A stretch of 64,000 bases of DNA from Myxococcales bacterium (GCA_004193285.1 SECP01000039.1:23820-87819); one strand, 5' to 3'; numbered from the stretch's first letter, positions 1 through 9,681 are shown. Notes: a model not told the origin generated them from the sequence alone. Numbers and translations: made by a program.

Positions 1-1
1 G

Positions 2-1705
2 GCCGCGGCCGCGGCCGCAGCCGGAACCGGCGCCCAGCCCGCGCCGGCGGCCCCGCCCGACACGCGATTCACGCAAGCCATCGAGCAGTTTCGTAAGGTG
101 ACGCGTATCCCCGCGACCACGCCCGAGCAAGAGCACGTGGTGGACCTGGCGTGGATGGCCATCGGCCGGCTCTTCTACGAGACCAACAATTACTTGGACT
201 CGGTGGAGGCCTACAGCCACGTCGGCCGCAACTCGCCGGAGTTTTCGACGACGCTCTACGAGCTGGCCTGGGTATTCGTGCGCCTCGGTGATTTCTCTCG
301 CGCTCAGCGCGCGCTGGAGGTGCTCACCATCACGGACCCGAACAACCTGGAGCTGGCGGACGGCTCCCTGCTGCGCGCGGATCTGATGCTCCGCTCCGGG
401 GATTTTCAGAACGCCCTCAATCTCTATCGGAACGTGCGTGAGCACTTCGACCCGATCCGCAAGAGCGTGGACGACTTCCTGGCTTCTACCAGCGATCCCG
501 CCGTCTACTACGACAAGCTCACCGCCGACGAAGCCGCGATGGCGACCGAGACGAAGCTGCCGAAGGTGGTCCTGGAGTGGGCCCGTGAGCAAGCGGAAGA
601 CCAGCACGTCTTCGGCATGATCGACGACGTGACTCGCTCACGCGACCTGGTGAAGCGCTCGCGCAAGCTGGCGGTGAAGCTGGACGCGGTGCTGTCGGTC
701 CCCACCCGGGCCAAGGCTTTCCCTGAGCTCCGGAGCGGCATCCAATATTCGATGTCGCTGATGAACAAGCTCGCCAAGGCTCGCGTGACTTTGGCGGAGG
801 GCATGGACGACGCGGCGGGTGACGCGGGCGGCGAGCTCGGCCGTATCCGTGGTGAGCGCCGGGCCCTGCAGAAGCGACTCGGCTGGCTGCCGGTGACGGA
901 CGGCGACTTCCTGCGCCGGGACGACTCCGGCGACCGTCAATGGAACAAGGTGTCGCAAGTGCTGCAGAGCCTCACGGTGGAGGCCGACAAGCTCGCTGCC
1001 ATCGTCAATGGCCTGAAGCGCGTCCTCAAGGAGGCCGATCAGTACGGGGTGACCTCCGACGCCACGAGCCGCGAGCGCTTCAAGCTGGAAATCGAGGCCA
1101 ACGAGCGCGACCTCGCGACCTACAACAAACGTATCGAAGAGTACCGGGACGCGATCGACAACGGCCGCGCCCAGATCGGCTTCGGCGATCAGCGCTACGT
1201 GGACGACGACGAGGCGCGCAAGAAGTTCCGCGAGCTGTTCACGCGGGAGGTCGCGCTCGTGGCTTCCGGTCAGGACTCGGGGGACGCCGTGAGCTACGCG
1301 AAGGGAATCCAGTCCTTGCTCGGTCGCGTCGACATCGACGAGCAGCGGCTGGAGGCCACGCGCGGCAAGCTGGAGCGGCAGGCGCTCGAGCAGGCGCAGG
1401 CCTTGCGGGCCAAAATCGCGGGTGAGGTCGCGGCCCTGGAGACCTACGCGCAAAACCTGGACTCGCTCGACCAGCAAGCGCGCTTGCTCGTCGGCGAGAT
1501 CGCGATGAAGAACTTTGCTTTGGTGAGGGATCGCGTGAAGAACATCGTGCTCCGCGCAGACGTGGGCATCGTGCAGCAGGCTTGGGAAGTGCGTGAGGAA
1601 CAGCGCGTGCGGGTGCGTAACCTGCAGCGCGAGCGCGCACGTGAGGAGCAGAACTTGAACGACGAGCTGCGAGAAGTGCTCGACGACGCGGAGGAAGCAC
1701 CATGA
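2..1705 (+). CDS. TPR and coiled-coil protein, 5' partial (GltC-like candidate)
   Basis: The reading frame is open from the window edge, so the true start lies outside; the first visible residues are an Ala/Pro-rich linker. It continues into TPR-like helices (about residues 25-140 of the visible part, with repeated A-x-F-Y/L-Y patterns), then long charged helices rich in E, R, K and A that look like coiled coil, ending in an acidic tail. Its TGA overlaps the ATG of the next gene (ATGA), which indicates translational coupling. Position at the head of a gltD-gltE-gltF-gltG-like run suggests the periplasmic TPR component of the gliding-motility envelope complex, comparable to GltC of Myxococcus. 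That assignment is inferred from context and fold only; a generic TPR envelope protein is equally compatible. Confidence 0.6.
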   Translation, partial: AAAAAAAGTGAQPAPAAPPDTRFTQAIEQFRKVTRIPATTPEQEHVVDLAWMAIGRLFYETNNYLDSVEAYSHVGRNSPEFSTTLYELAWVFVRLGDFSRAQRALEVLTITDPNNLELADGSLLRADLMLRSGDFQNALNLYRNVREHFDPIRKSVDDFLASTSDPAVYYDKLTADEAAMATETKLPKVVLEWAREQAEDQHVFGMIDDVTRSRDLVKRSRKLAVKLDAVLSVPTRAKAFPELRSGIQYSMSLMNKLAKARVTLAEGMDDAAGDAGGELGRIRGERRALQKRLGWLPVTDGDFLRRDDSGDRQWNKVSQVLQSLTVEADKLAAIVNGLKRVLKEADQYGVTSDATSRERFKLEIEANERDLATYNKRIEEYRDAIDNGRAQIGFGDQRYVDDDEARKKFRELFTREVALVASGQDSGDAVSYAKGIQSLLGRVDIDEQRLEATRGKLERQALEQAQALRAKIAGEVAALETYAQNLDSLDQQARLLVGEIAMKNFALVRDRVKNIVLRADVGIVQQAWEVREEQRVRVRNLQRERAREEQNLNDELREVLDDAEEAP

Positions 1706-4700
1706 GGACGCGTTCACTCTCGATCCTGCCTGGCGTGCTCGCGGTGCTGACCGGCTTGCTCCTGCCGCTGACCGCCTCCGGCCAAGCGGCGCCGAGCCCC
1801 GCCGCGCCAGCCGCATCCGCCACGACCGCGGGAGGGACCTCGGCTACTACCGGCGCGGCCGCCCCCAGCGCGGCTCCGGCCCCGACCACCGCGACGGCGA
1901 CGTCCTCCACCGGGACGACGACCTCGGCGTCGACCACGCCGCCCAAGACCAAGAAGGTGGTCCCGCCTTCGCCGCCGCCGACCCCGACGCAGCTCAAGGC
2001 CTTCCAGATCCTCCAGAAGGAAGCCGCCGACTACGAGCGGGGGACGAAAGACTTCAGGCGCAACCTGACGATGATCGTGCGCCACCACTACGAGGAGCGT
2101 CGCAAGCGCGTCCTCTCGGCCCTCGATCGTGAGCTGTCGGTGGAAAAGCGCGGGCTGGAGGAGTCGCGCGACGAAGCCATCACCCGGCTCGAAGAGTTCG
2201 TGGCGCGCTACTCCGGAGCAAACGCCGACCCCCGCGCCACGCCCGACGCCATGTTCCGGCTCGGCGCCCTCTACGAAGAAAAGGCGCGCGCGCGAACCGA
2301 CGCGGACCTCTCCACCGGGCTCGAGCCCGCGATCGCCATCTACCGGCGCATCATCAAGGAGTTCCCGCAGTACGAAGAGATCGCCGCGGTGCACTACTAC
2401 CTCGGCCACTCCTACACGGACGCCGGGCGCATCGACGAGGGTCAGCAAGCCTGGCGCAGCCTCGCCTGCTCCTCACGGTACACCGTGCAGGACGACCCGA
2501 AGGACGCCGGCAAGATCCTGCTTCAGCCGATGCCGCAGGACCACGACGACAAGTTCTGGAACGACTGGTACAACAAGAACCCGGTTCCGCTGGACCAAGC
2601 GCGCGGTAAACGCGCGCCCACGAGGCGCGGGGCGGACAAGCTGGTGGACACGGAGGAGCTGTCCTTCGCGGACCCGTACGACGGCTGCAAGGCCCTGCCG
2701 CAAAAGGTCGAGCCCGGGGAAGATCCGCGGTATTTGGCGGAAATTTGGTGGCAGCTCGGCAACTTCCACTTCGATCAGATCGACCCGCACGGCGGCCCCT
2801 ACAACCTGAACCGCTCCGTCGTCGCCTACCAGCAGTCGATGCAGTACAAGAAGCCGCCGATCTACGGCGTCTCTCTGTACAAGCTCGCTTGGACTTACTT
2901 CAAGCAGCAGCGCTACCACACCGCGGTAGACAACTTCGTGCAGCTGCTCGGTTACGCGGACGAGCAAGAAGCGAAGACGGGGGACCCCGGCGCGGACTTC
3001 CGCCAAGAAGCGTTCACCTACATCGCCGGCTCGCTCACGTTCGTGGACTTCGAGGGGCCGCCCGCGGAGCACCCGTACATCCCGCGTAGCGACGTGCTCG
3101 ACACGGAGCCGGATCCTCTGCGCGCGGAGGAGAAGATGGCGGTCGCCATCCAGCGCGTTCAGGATCCGAAGCTGATTCCACAAGACAAAAAGTGGACGGT
3201 CGAGATCTACAAGGCGCTCGCTCAAGAGTTCATCGAGATCACGCAGAACCGCAACGCGGTCGCGACGCTGGAGCTCACGCTCACGAAGTTCCCGATGAAC
3301 CGCGACGCGCCCGTGATGCAAAACAAGGTCGCGGAGCTCTACGACCAGCTGTCGCGCCTCGCGCCGGACGGCTCGGCCGCGCGCGCCGAGTACGCCTCCA
3401 AGGGGCTCGAAGCCCGCACCAAGCTAGCCGCTTACGTCGGCACCACGCCGTGGGTGGACGCGAACCGGGACGACCCGGAAGCGCTCACCACTGCGGAGCA
3501 GTTGGTCAAGGGCGGCCTCAAGCGCGCCGCCGCGGACCACACGAACTTCGCGCGTGGCTACAAGGACAAGGCCCTCGAGCTGAACGATCCGGGCGAGCAG
3601 CGCGCGCTCGTGGAGAAGGCGATCGCCGAATACCGTCTCGCGGAGACCGGGTGGAACGCGTACCTGGAGCAAGACGCGCAGGCCATGGACGCCTACGAGA
3701 GCCGCTTCTGGCTCGCGGACGCCCGTTTCTGGGTGGTGGTGCTCCAGGCCGGTATCGGTCGCACCCCGCAGCCCGCCGAGGTGAAGGTCGCGCGCGACAG
3801 CGCAGCGAGCGTGCGCGACTCGAACGAGGACGACAAGTACCTGCAGCCGTCCGCCTACTACGTGGTCACGATCGCGGAGAAGGTGCTGGAGGACCAGTAC
3901 CGCGTCTTCCAGGAGAGCAACGGCCAGAAGGGTATCGAGAAGCGCGAAGAGCTGAAGTTCACGGGCGAGGGCGACTCGCGGAAGGTCGTCAAAGATGCGC
4001 TGCCCCAGCAGGTGCTCGACGCGGTCAAGGCTCGCGACGAGTACAACGAGCGCATCCCGCTCGATCGCGACCCGCAGAAGAACGGGCTGCTCTACGCGTT
4101 CCAGTCGGCGGACCTGTACTTCGTGTACGGGGACTTCGACGGCGCGCGCAAGCGCTTCACCCCGATTTACGACCAGTACTGCGGCGTCAACGAGTGGGGT
4201 TACAAGGCCTGGGAGAAGCTCATCAGCATGAGCAACTTCGAAGGCAACGCCGCCGAGAGCCGGAGGCTCGCGGAGGGCAAGAGCTGCGCCTACGACGCCG
4301 AGACCAAGAAGGCGGAAGACCAGATCCGCAAGCCGGTGAAGCAAGGCGTCGCCTACTTGGACGCGCGCAAGCTGTACGAAGAAGCCGAGAAGATGCCGGA
4401 CGGCCCCGAGCGGAACAAGAAGTGGCGCGAGGCCGCCGCCGCGTACAAGGTCGCCCTGGATTCGGCGCCCGATCGCGACGAAGCGCCCGAAGCGGCCATG
4501 AACGGCGCCTTCGCGTACAAGCAGGTGGGCGAGTACGACAAGGCGATCGAGATGTACGAGCTATTCATCTCCCGCTACGGCAACGAAAAGACGCTGAGCG
4601 CGCTCAAGAACGGTGACGCCAAGGCCAAGCCCCCAGTCGCCGCGCAACCGAAGAAGTACGAGGAGCGCGTGAAGTACCTGCAGGGCGCGTACGACGCCCT

Positions 4701-5901
4701 CGCCGGCGCCTACGTGCTGTTCTTCAACTACCCGCGCGCCGCGGAGACGTACGACAAGATCAGCACCAATCAGAACTTCGACCAGAAGACGCGGCGGGAC
4801 TCCGCTCGGCAGGGGCTCTCCTTGTACGCGAGCTTGGGGGACCGCGGCGGCATGACCCGCGCGCGCGAGCGCTTCGCGACCCTGGGGGCCTCCCCCAAGG
4901 AGACGGCGGAGGCGGACTTCATCGTCGCCAGCGCCGAGCTCAAGCGTTGGGATCCTTACAGCGGGGACGAAGGCGCGAACGGCGCCGCCCGCCGCAGCGC
5001 GCAGCGCGCGATGGAGGACTACTACACGGTCAACAAGAACAAGGAGGCCGCCTCGCAGTACGTGGTTCAGGCTGCCTACTGGGCGGCCAAGACGCGCAAG
5101 GCGGTTCTCGCCGGCGACACCAACAAGTGGTGGCAAAGCACGATCGAGGCGTTCGACAAGTGGAAGCGCGTCGCCCCCCAGGAGGGTGGGAAGAACAGCG
5201 CGCTAGGCTCGAAGGAGGCCAACATGGCCGCCGAAGCCGACTTCACGATGCAGGACGAAGAGATAGCGCGCGGCTTCGACTACGAGACCGGGCATCACCG
5301 CTACCGAGGCACGATGCAAGAGGTCGTGGCGAACTACAACAAGGACGCCATCGAGGCCAAGCGGTACTACGACAAGCTCCAGAAGGTGATCGATACGTAC
5401 GTCTCCCCGGAGTGGACGACGGCCGCGATCGCCCGTCAGGGCTCGCTGTACGATTCGCTGCGCACCGGCCTGTACAACACCCGCCCGCCCGAGCTGAAGA
5501 TCTTCGACGCCAAGACCGAGGCGCTGCTGAAGCGCGCGGAGAACAGCGACAACCCGGATCTGCAGGAAAAGGCGGACGCGGCCCGCGTGAACGCGCAGAA
5601 GGCCTGGCGCGACAAACGCGATCAAGAGCTCAATAGCGCCGACCAAGTCATGATCGACCGCTACGGCAACGCGGTCGTGCTCGCCAAGCGCTACAACGTC
5701 TCCAACCCGCAGGTCATCCGTTCGATCCGCCGCCTGGCGTTCTTCACGGACGTGATCGGCGAGGCGAAGATGAAGCAGTTCACGGCGGGCGTGAAGGATC
5801 TCAACTACACCGAGGGCATGTTCCCGCGCATGCGCCCGGGCATCTCGTCGGCGCCTCCGCCGAACGGCTCTCCCGCGCCGCTGCCGGCGTTCGTGCAATG
5901 A
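1702..5901 (+). CDS. gltD: Large periplasmic TPR protein, GltD/AgmU-like
   Basis: This 1399-residue protein starts with a typical Sec signal peptide (about residues 1-28, ending near ASGQA), followed by a low-complexity Ala/Thr/Pro linker to about residue 90. The rest is almost entirely helical repeats with TPR spacing, for example around residues 165-260, 335-420 and 915-960, and aromatic-rich helices throughout. In Myxococcus, GltD (AgmU) is a very large periplasmic TPR protein encoded directly upstream of the TPR lipoprotein GltE (AglT). The same order is seen here, with ATGA overlaps on both sides. The role would be the periplasmic linker between the inner-membrane motor and the outer-membrane parts of the focal adhesion. 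The TPR architecture is seen; the gliding role is inferred from synteny. Confidence 0.65.
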   Translation: MRTRSLSILPGVLAVLTGLLLPLTASGQAAPSPAAPAASATTAGGTSATTGAAAPSAAPAPTTATATSSTGTTTSASTTPPKTKKVVPPSPPPTPTQLKAFQILQKEAADYERGTKDFRRNLTMIVRHHYEERRKRVLSALDRELSVEKRGLEESRDEAITRLEEFVARYSGANADPRATPDAMFRLGALYEEKARARTDADLSTGLEPAIAIYRRIIKEFPQYEEIAAVHYYLGHSYTDAGRIDEGQQAWRSLACSSRYTVQDDPKDAGKILLQPMPQDHDDKFWNDWYNKNPVPLDQARGKRAPTRRGADKLVDTEELSFADPYDGCKALPQKVEPGEDPRYLAEIWWQLGNFHFDQIDPHGGPYNLNRSVVAYQQSMQYKKPPIYGVSLYKLAWTYFKQQRYHTAVDNFVQLLGYADEQEAKTGDPGADFRQEAFTYIAGSLTFVDFEGPPAEHPYIPRSDVLDTEPDPLRAEEKMAVAIQRVQDPKLIPQDKKWTVEIYKALAQEFIEITQNRNAVATLELTLTKFPMNRDAPVMQNKVAELYDQLSRLAPDGSAARAEYASKGLEARTKLAAYVGTTPWVDANRDDPEALTTAEQLVKGGLKRAAADHTNFARGYKDKALELNDPGEQRALVEKAIAEYRLAETGWNAYLEQDAQAMDAYESRFWLADARFWVVVLQAGIGRTPQPAEVKVARDSAASVRDSNEDDKYLQPSAYYVVTIAEKVLEDQYRVFQESNGQKGIEKREELKFTGEGDSRKVVKDALPQQVLDAVKARDEYNERIPLDRDPQKNGLLYAFQSADLYFVYGDFDGARKRFTPIYDQYCGVNEWGYKAWEKLISMSNFEGNAAESRRLAEGKSCAYDAETKKAEDQIRKPVKQGVAYLDARKLYEEAEKMPDGPERNKKWREAAAAYKVALDSAPDRDEAPEAAMNGAFAYKQVGEYDKAIEMYELFISRYGNEKTLSALKNGDAKAKPPVAAQPKKYEERVKYLQGAYDALAGAYVLFFNYPRAAETYDKISTNQNFDQKTRRDSARQGLSLYASLGDRGGMTRARERFATLGASPKETAEADFIVASAELKRWDPYSGDEGANGAARRSAQRAMEDYYTVNKNKEAASQYVVQAAYWAAKTRKAVLAGDTNKWWQSTIEAFDKWKRVAPQEGGKNSALGSKEANMAAEADFTMQDEEIARGFDYETGHHRYRGTMQEVVANYNKDAIEAKRYYDKLQKVIDTYVSPEWTTAAIARQGSLYDSLRTGLYNTRPPELKIFDAKTEALLKRAENSDNPDLQEKADAARVNAQKAWRDKRDQELNSADQVMIDRYGNAVVLAKRYNVSNPQVIRSIRRLAFFTDVIGEAKMKQFTAGVKDLNYTEGMFPRMRPGISSAPPPNGSPAPLPAFVQ

Positions 5902-5912
5902 AGGAGCGGGTC

Positions 5913-7277
5913 ATGAAAGCTCGACTACTCAATCTCGGTCAGGTCGCGCTCCTCGTGGGCGGCGTGCTTACGGTGGCGTGCGGTGGTGGCGCGCAAGAAG
6001 GCGCAGGCCCGAAGACTCCGGCCGCGGTCGCTCCGCCGTCGGCCACGACGGAAGGCGGCGTCGCGGCCACGCCGGGCGGCCAGCAGTTTGCGGTGAGTGA
6101 CGCGCCCACGAGCGAAGGCGGGGCGCCGCGCCCGGCCATGAACGCGTCCGCGCAGAGCGCTTACCAGGCCGGAATGCAGGCGTTTCAAGCCGGCGATCTG
6201 CAGGGGGCCAAGAACCAGTTCGTGAGCGCCACCCAGGCGGACGCCAAGGCGTACCAGGCCTACTATTCGCTAGGCGTCGTGCGCGAGCGCATGAACGAGA
6301 CTTCCGGCGCGCTGCAAGCCTACCGGCAGGCGACCGCGATCGTTCCCGACTACGAGCCGGCGATCGGCGCGTACGCGGTGCTGCTCGCCCGCACCGGCAA
6401 ACCGGACGAAGCGAACGACTTCTTGAACGCGCGGCAAGCGCAGATGCCGAAGAGCGCGGCCGTGAGCGCGGCGATGGCAGAGGTGAAGTCGATCCAGGGT
6501 GACTCGGGGGCCGCGCAGCGGCTCGCGCAGGAGGCGCTCAAGAAGAACCCGGACTACCGCCCCGCGATGATCACCCTCGCGCGTGACCATTACCGCGCGC
6601 GCCGGTTGGACCTCGCGCTCTACGCCCTGCGAGGCATCTTGGACGGCTACGGGGACGAGAACCCTCCGCGCGACAAGAACAACGCCGAGGCGCGCTTGCT
6701 CCGCGGGCTCATCTACAAGGAGCAGGGCAACAAGGCGGCCGCGATCCCGGAGCTGCAAAAGGCGATCGAGCTCCGGCCGGACTTGGTGGAGCCGCGGGTA
6801 CACCTCGCCAACTACTTGCTCGAATCCGGCAACGCGACCGAGGCCGCGGGGCTGCTGGAGGGCGCGCTCAAGTATGACTCACTGAACGTGCTGGCCCGGC
6901 TCAACCTGGGCGACGCGTACCGGCTCCTGGGCAAGACGGTGGAGTCGCAGCGTGAGCTGGATTGGGTCGTCAAGACGGACCCCAGCGTCGCGCAGGCTCA
7001 CTACAACTTGGGCCTCCTGTACTTGTTCTCCGCGACCGTGCCGGGCATGACGGCCGGGCAAGCCGCGGACAAGGCCATCGTCGAGCTCGAGACCTACAAG
7101 AAGCTCAAGCCCCGCGCCGCCGGCGGCGCACCGGACGACACGGACGAGCTCATCACTCGCGCCAAGACGCAAAAGGCGCTCGCGGAGGCCAAGTCCGCGG
7201 AGGCCGCGGCCGCCCCGGCTGCCGCCGCTCCTGCTGCGGCGCCTGCTGCCACTCCCCCCGCCGCTCCCAAGAAATGA
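5913..7277 (+). CDS. gltE: TPR outer-membrane lipoprotein, GltE/AglT-like
   Basis: I chose the ATG at 5913 over the in-frame ATG at 5898 because AAGGAG at 5901-5906 sits six bases upstream and because this start gives a clean lipoprotein signal with lipobox LTVAC. The mature protein begins with a Pro/Ala/Thr-rich tether, then carries about eight TPR units (A-Y-x-x-G sequences such as AYQAGMQAFQAGD and AHYNLGLLYLF), and ends in an Ala/Pro tail. Asp is absent at position +2 after the lipobox cysteine (the residue is Gly), which fits outer-membrane sorting. In Myxococcus, AglT/GltE is the TPR lipoprotein directly after AgmU/GltD, and this gene has the same place, length class and domain content. 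It is the most recognisable member of this cluster together with the TonB-like gene downstream. Confidence 0.68.
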   Translation: MKARLLNLGQVALLVGGVLTVACGGGAQEGAGPKTPAAVAPPSATTEGGVAATPGGQQFAVSDAPTSEGGAPRPAMNASAQSAYQAGMQAFQAGDLQGAKNQFVSATQADAKAYQAYYSLGVVRERMNETSGALQAYRQATAIVPDYEPAIGAYAVLLARTGKPDEANDFLNARQAQMPKSAAVSAAMAEVKSIQGDSGAAQRLAQEALKKNPDYRPAMITLARDHYRARRLDLALYALRGILDGYGDENPPRDKNNAEARLLRGLIYKEQGNKAAAIPELQKAIELRPDLVEPRVHLANYLLESGNATEAAGLLEGALKYDSLNVLARLNLGDAYRLLGKTVESQRELDWVVKTDPSVAQAHYNLGLLYLFSATVPGMTAGQAADKAIVELETYKKLKPRAAGGAPDDTDELITRAKTQKALAEAKSAEAAAAPAAAAPAAAPAATPPAAPKK

Positions 7278-7531
7278 AAGTGAGCACCACCATGAAGCCA
7301 ACTTGGACCGCGATCATCGGCGCGGGAGCGCTGCTGCTCATCCCGTTCGCCGCTCAGGCTCAGAAGAAGCCGCGCGTCGTCACCATCAGTGAAGTCACCA
7401 TCGTTGGGCGCGTGCAAAAGCCGATCGCGGCGGTGGACGTGAGCCGCATCCAGCCTAAGCTCACGTTGGCGGAGCTCCGCCAGCCGTTTCTCGATCGCAT
7501 CGAGAAGGCCGTCTATAACGATCCGTTCTGA
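7274..7531 (+). CDS. gltF: Small exported protein, GltF-like by position
   Basis: This 85-residue product has an N-terminal signal sequence cleaved near AAQA-QKK, leaving a mature chain of about 55 residues with the pattern TISEVTIVGRVQKP. The start at 7274 overlaps the gltE stop as ATGA; the ATG at 7292 gives a more standard signal peptide and is an alternative. Between gltE and the TonB-like gltG of Myxococcus lies a small gene, gltF, and this one fits that slot. The mature core (VGRVQKP, then F-L-D-R-I-E-K-A-V) has no fold I recognise. Export is well supported by sequence; the gltF name rests on gene order alone. Confidence 0.5.
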   Translation: MKVSTTMKPTWTAIIGAGALLLIPFAAQAQKKPRVVTISEVTIVGRVQKPIAAVDVSRIQPKLTLAELRQPFLDRIEKAVYNDPF

Positions 7532-7537
7532 GGCCGC

Positions 7538-7963
7538 GTGCTGGCGGGCATCCTCTCTGCCCTGTGCTTGTGGTTCGCGTGGAGCGCGTACCAGCGCTGC
7601 CGCAAGATCCACCGCGGCGCAGGCGAGGCCAGCGGGGAGGGGGAGGACCCTCTCGAGCAGCGCCTCGCCGAGCGGGAGCTGAACCTCGAGCTGAACCTGG
7701 CGAGTCGCACCGTTCAGGCGCTGGGTCGGGCGGCTTTGTTCGGCGGGACCGGGCTGGCGATCTGGTTCGTGGCGACCGGCACGCTCCGAAGCGACCCCCG
7801 CCAGGTGTACCAGGCGTTCGCCTTCGGGCTCGTGGGATGGGGCGGATGTAGGGAATTGCAGCGCCGCATCGGCTCCCTGGCCGACGCCTGGCGGACCACG
7901 ACCAACGATCGCCGGCGCAGGCGACAAGGAGTGGACCAGCCGAAAAGGACTGGAGTAGCCTGA
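7538..7963 (+). CDS. Small integral membrane protein of unknown function in the glt run
   Basis: The GTG at 7538 follows gltF by six bases. The 141-residue product opens with a hydrophobic helix (about residues 2-17), has a charged stretch rich in E and R (about 25-55), a second hydrophobic helix (about 65-82), a third (about 90-102), and a very basic C terminus with a run of five arginines. I recognise no family. There is no obvious Shine-Dalgarno sequence, so expression may depend on translation of the upstream gene. Its place between a gltF-like gene and the gltG-like gene makes a role in the same envelope complex likely, but this is inference. The frame is long for chance and carries sensible hydrophobic segments, which supports it being real. 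Confidence 0.55.
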   Translation: MLAGILSALCLWFAWSAYQRCRKIHRGAGEASGEGEDPLEQRLAERELNLELNLASRTVQALGRAALFGGTGLAIWFVATGTLRSDPRQVYQAFAFGLVGWGGCRELQRRIGSLADAWRTTTNDRRRRRQGVDQPKRTGVA

Positions 7964-8053
7964 TGGAACTTTGTGAAGCGGCCGTTGTCGGCGATCGGTA
8001 GCGCGAACGCCGCCCTGGCGCGTAGGTAGGGACGGCTCCTTAGAGGAAATTCG

Positions 8054-9466
8054 ATGACCCAGCAGCAACAGCCCGGAACTTCGCAGCGCCCTGGTCAGAT
8101 GACCGCAGTCATGCGCGCGGTCGCGGCGAACGCGGGCCCCAAGGTGCTCCGTATTGGCGTCGTACAGGGCGGGCGCGTCGCGGAGGAGCGGATCATCAAG
8201 CAGCGCACCCACGTGACGGTGGGCGCGAGCGAGAAGAACATGTTCGTGGTGGCGACGCAGAACCTGCCGCCCACGTTCCGGTTGTTCGAGCTCGTGGGCA
8301 ATGACTACCACCTGAATTTCTTGGACGGCATGACGGGCCGCATCGCCCTGCCGACCGGCATCTCCGACCTGAACATGCTGAAGGGGCAGGCCAAGAAGAG
8401 CGCTCAAGGGGCGTATCAGGTTCGGCTCACGGAGGACTCACGCGGCAAGGTCGTGATTGGGGACACGACGTTCTTGTTCCAGTTCGTCGCCCCGCCGCCG
8501 GTGCAACCCAAGCCGCAGCTGCCGGTCGCGGTGCTGCGCGGCGCGAGCGCGATCGACTGGAACACGACCATCATCGCGGCGCTCTCGTTCTTGTGCCATT
8601 TCATGGCGCTCGGCGCGATCTACTCGGACTGGCTGGATCCGATCGTGGACGACGAAGTGAGCGTCGCGGGCTTGATCGATTCGCTGAAGAACCTGCCTCC
8701 GCCTCCGCCCGTCGAGGTGAAGCCAGACGAGAAGCCAGACGAGACCGCGAAGACGCCGGACAAGTCAGAGCCCGCAAAAGCAGCGAGCACTCCCGCTCAA
8801 GGCGCTCAAGGCGCCAAGGGTGACAAGGCGCCGATGAGCGCGAAGGAGAGCGCCGCGCTCTCCAACGAGCTCGACAAGATCGACATGGCGGTCCTCGCGT
8901 TCGCCGGCACCGGTCCCGCCACCGCGGGCGTGCTCCGTAACGGCGAGGTGCCCACGGGCTCGCTGGATCAAGCAGCCGCGAGCGCCGCTGCGGTTGGCGC
9001 TGGTGGCGGCGATTTGAACATCAAGGGCGGCGGTGGAGCGATCAGGCCGGGCGCTGCGGGCGGCGGCCTTGCCGGCATCGGCAGCACCGGCAAAGGTGCG
9101 GGCACGGAAGGCAGCGGCACGGGGGCGAAGGTCGAAGGCCCCAAGGGCAACGCCTCCGTCGGCGGCGCCGCGGTCAGCGGCGGTAACGTCAGCAATGCCG
9201 CGCGCGTCGTGGCCGGTATGCGCGCAGGCTTCCGCAATTGCTACCAGCGCGGCTTGGCCGAGAATCCGGACGCCGCCGGGAGCATTCGCCTCACCATTCG
9301 CGTCGGCGCCGGCGGCGAAGTTGCGGGCGTCACGCCCTCTCCTTCCGGCAGCCTGCCCGCCTCGGTTATCTCGTGCGTCGTAGCTCGCGCGCAAGCGGCT
9401 CAGTTCGACCCGCCGGAAGGCGGCAGCGCTGTGATCGCAGTGCCAGTGACGTTCGTGAAGCAGTAA
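8054..9466 (+). CDS. gltG: Single-pass TonB-like motility protein, GltG/PglI-like
   Basis: An AGAGGAAA ribosome site precedes the ATG at 8054. Residues 30-147 form a beta-rich cytoplasmic domain that resembles an FHA-type fold. A membrane helix covers about 171-190. A periplasmic Pro/Lys/Asp-rich TonB-like stretch follows (about 205-250), then a Gly/Ala-rich linker. The last ~90 residues match the AgmX/PglI C-terminal domain: FRNCYQRGL near its start and VISCVV later, two cysteines that could form a disulfide, followed by a TonB-type beta strand ending VPVTFVKQ. In Myxococcus, GltG (PglI) and GltJ (AgmX) have this design and couple the AglRQS motor to periplasmic Glt proteins. The terminal hairpin at 9507 follows, so this looks like the last gene of the run. 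Confidence 0.72.
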   Translation: MTQQQQPGTSQRPGQMTAVMRAVAANAGPKVLRIGVVQGGRVAEERIIKQRTHVTVGASEKNMFVVATQNLPPTFRLFELVGNDYHLNFLDGMTGRIALPTGISDLNMLKGQAKKSAQGAYQVRLTEDSRGKVVIGDTTFLFQFVAPPPVQPKPQLPVAVLRGASAIDWNTTIIAALSFLCHFMALGAIYSDWLDPIVDDEVSVAGLIDSLKNLPPPPPVEVKPDEKPDETAKTPDKSEPAKAASTPAQGAQGAKGDKAPMSAKESAALSNELDKIDMAVLAFAGTGPATAGVLRNGEVPTGSLDQAAASAAAVGAGGGDLNIKGGGGAIRPGAAGGGLAGIGSTGKGAGTEGSGTGAKVEGPKGNASVGGAAVSGGNVSNAARVVAGMRAGFRNCYQRGLAENPDAAGSIRLTIRVGAGGEVAGVTPSPSGSLPASVISCVVARAQAAQFDPPEGGSAVIAVPVTFVKQ

Positions 9467-9506
9467 GCGGCTCTCGGGTCGGACGAGTCGCAGCGGGGCG
9501 ATGAAG

Positions 9507-9544
9507 AACGGCGGGCCTGATCAGGCTCGCCGTTGCCTCATTTT
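9507..9544 (+). terminator. Rho-independent-type terminator after gltG
   Basis: A near-perfect inverted repeat runs from 9507 to 9534: the left arm AACGGCGGGCCTGA pairs with TCAGGCTCGCCGTT, with one G-T position that would be a G-U wobble in RNA. GCCTCA and then TTTT (9541-9544) follow. The T-run is short and offset by six bases, so termination may be moderate. The hairpin lies 40 bases after the gltG-like stop and upstream of a separate promoter. Confidence 0.6.
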
Positions 9545-9681
9545 GAATCCGAGCGACGCCGCCAGCATCGAATTGGCCGGAGCGATTGTCCATGGCCCCC
9601 ACTTCGACAGACCGCGACATAAATAGGACAGAGCCCGCTGAAAGCGTGGAAAGTCGCCACGTTCGCTCGGCGTTGCCTCCG

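Noticed and set aside
1..60. GGCCGC repeat at the window start and GGT/GGC run at the end as microsatellites
   Set aside because: Both are simply codon runs (Ala and Gly) of proteins cut by the window edges.
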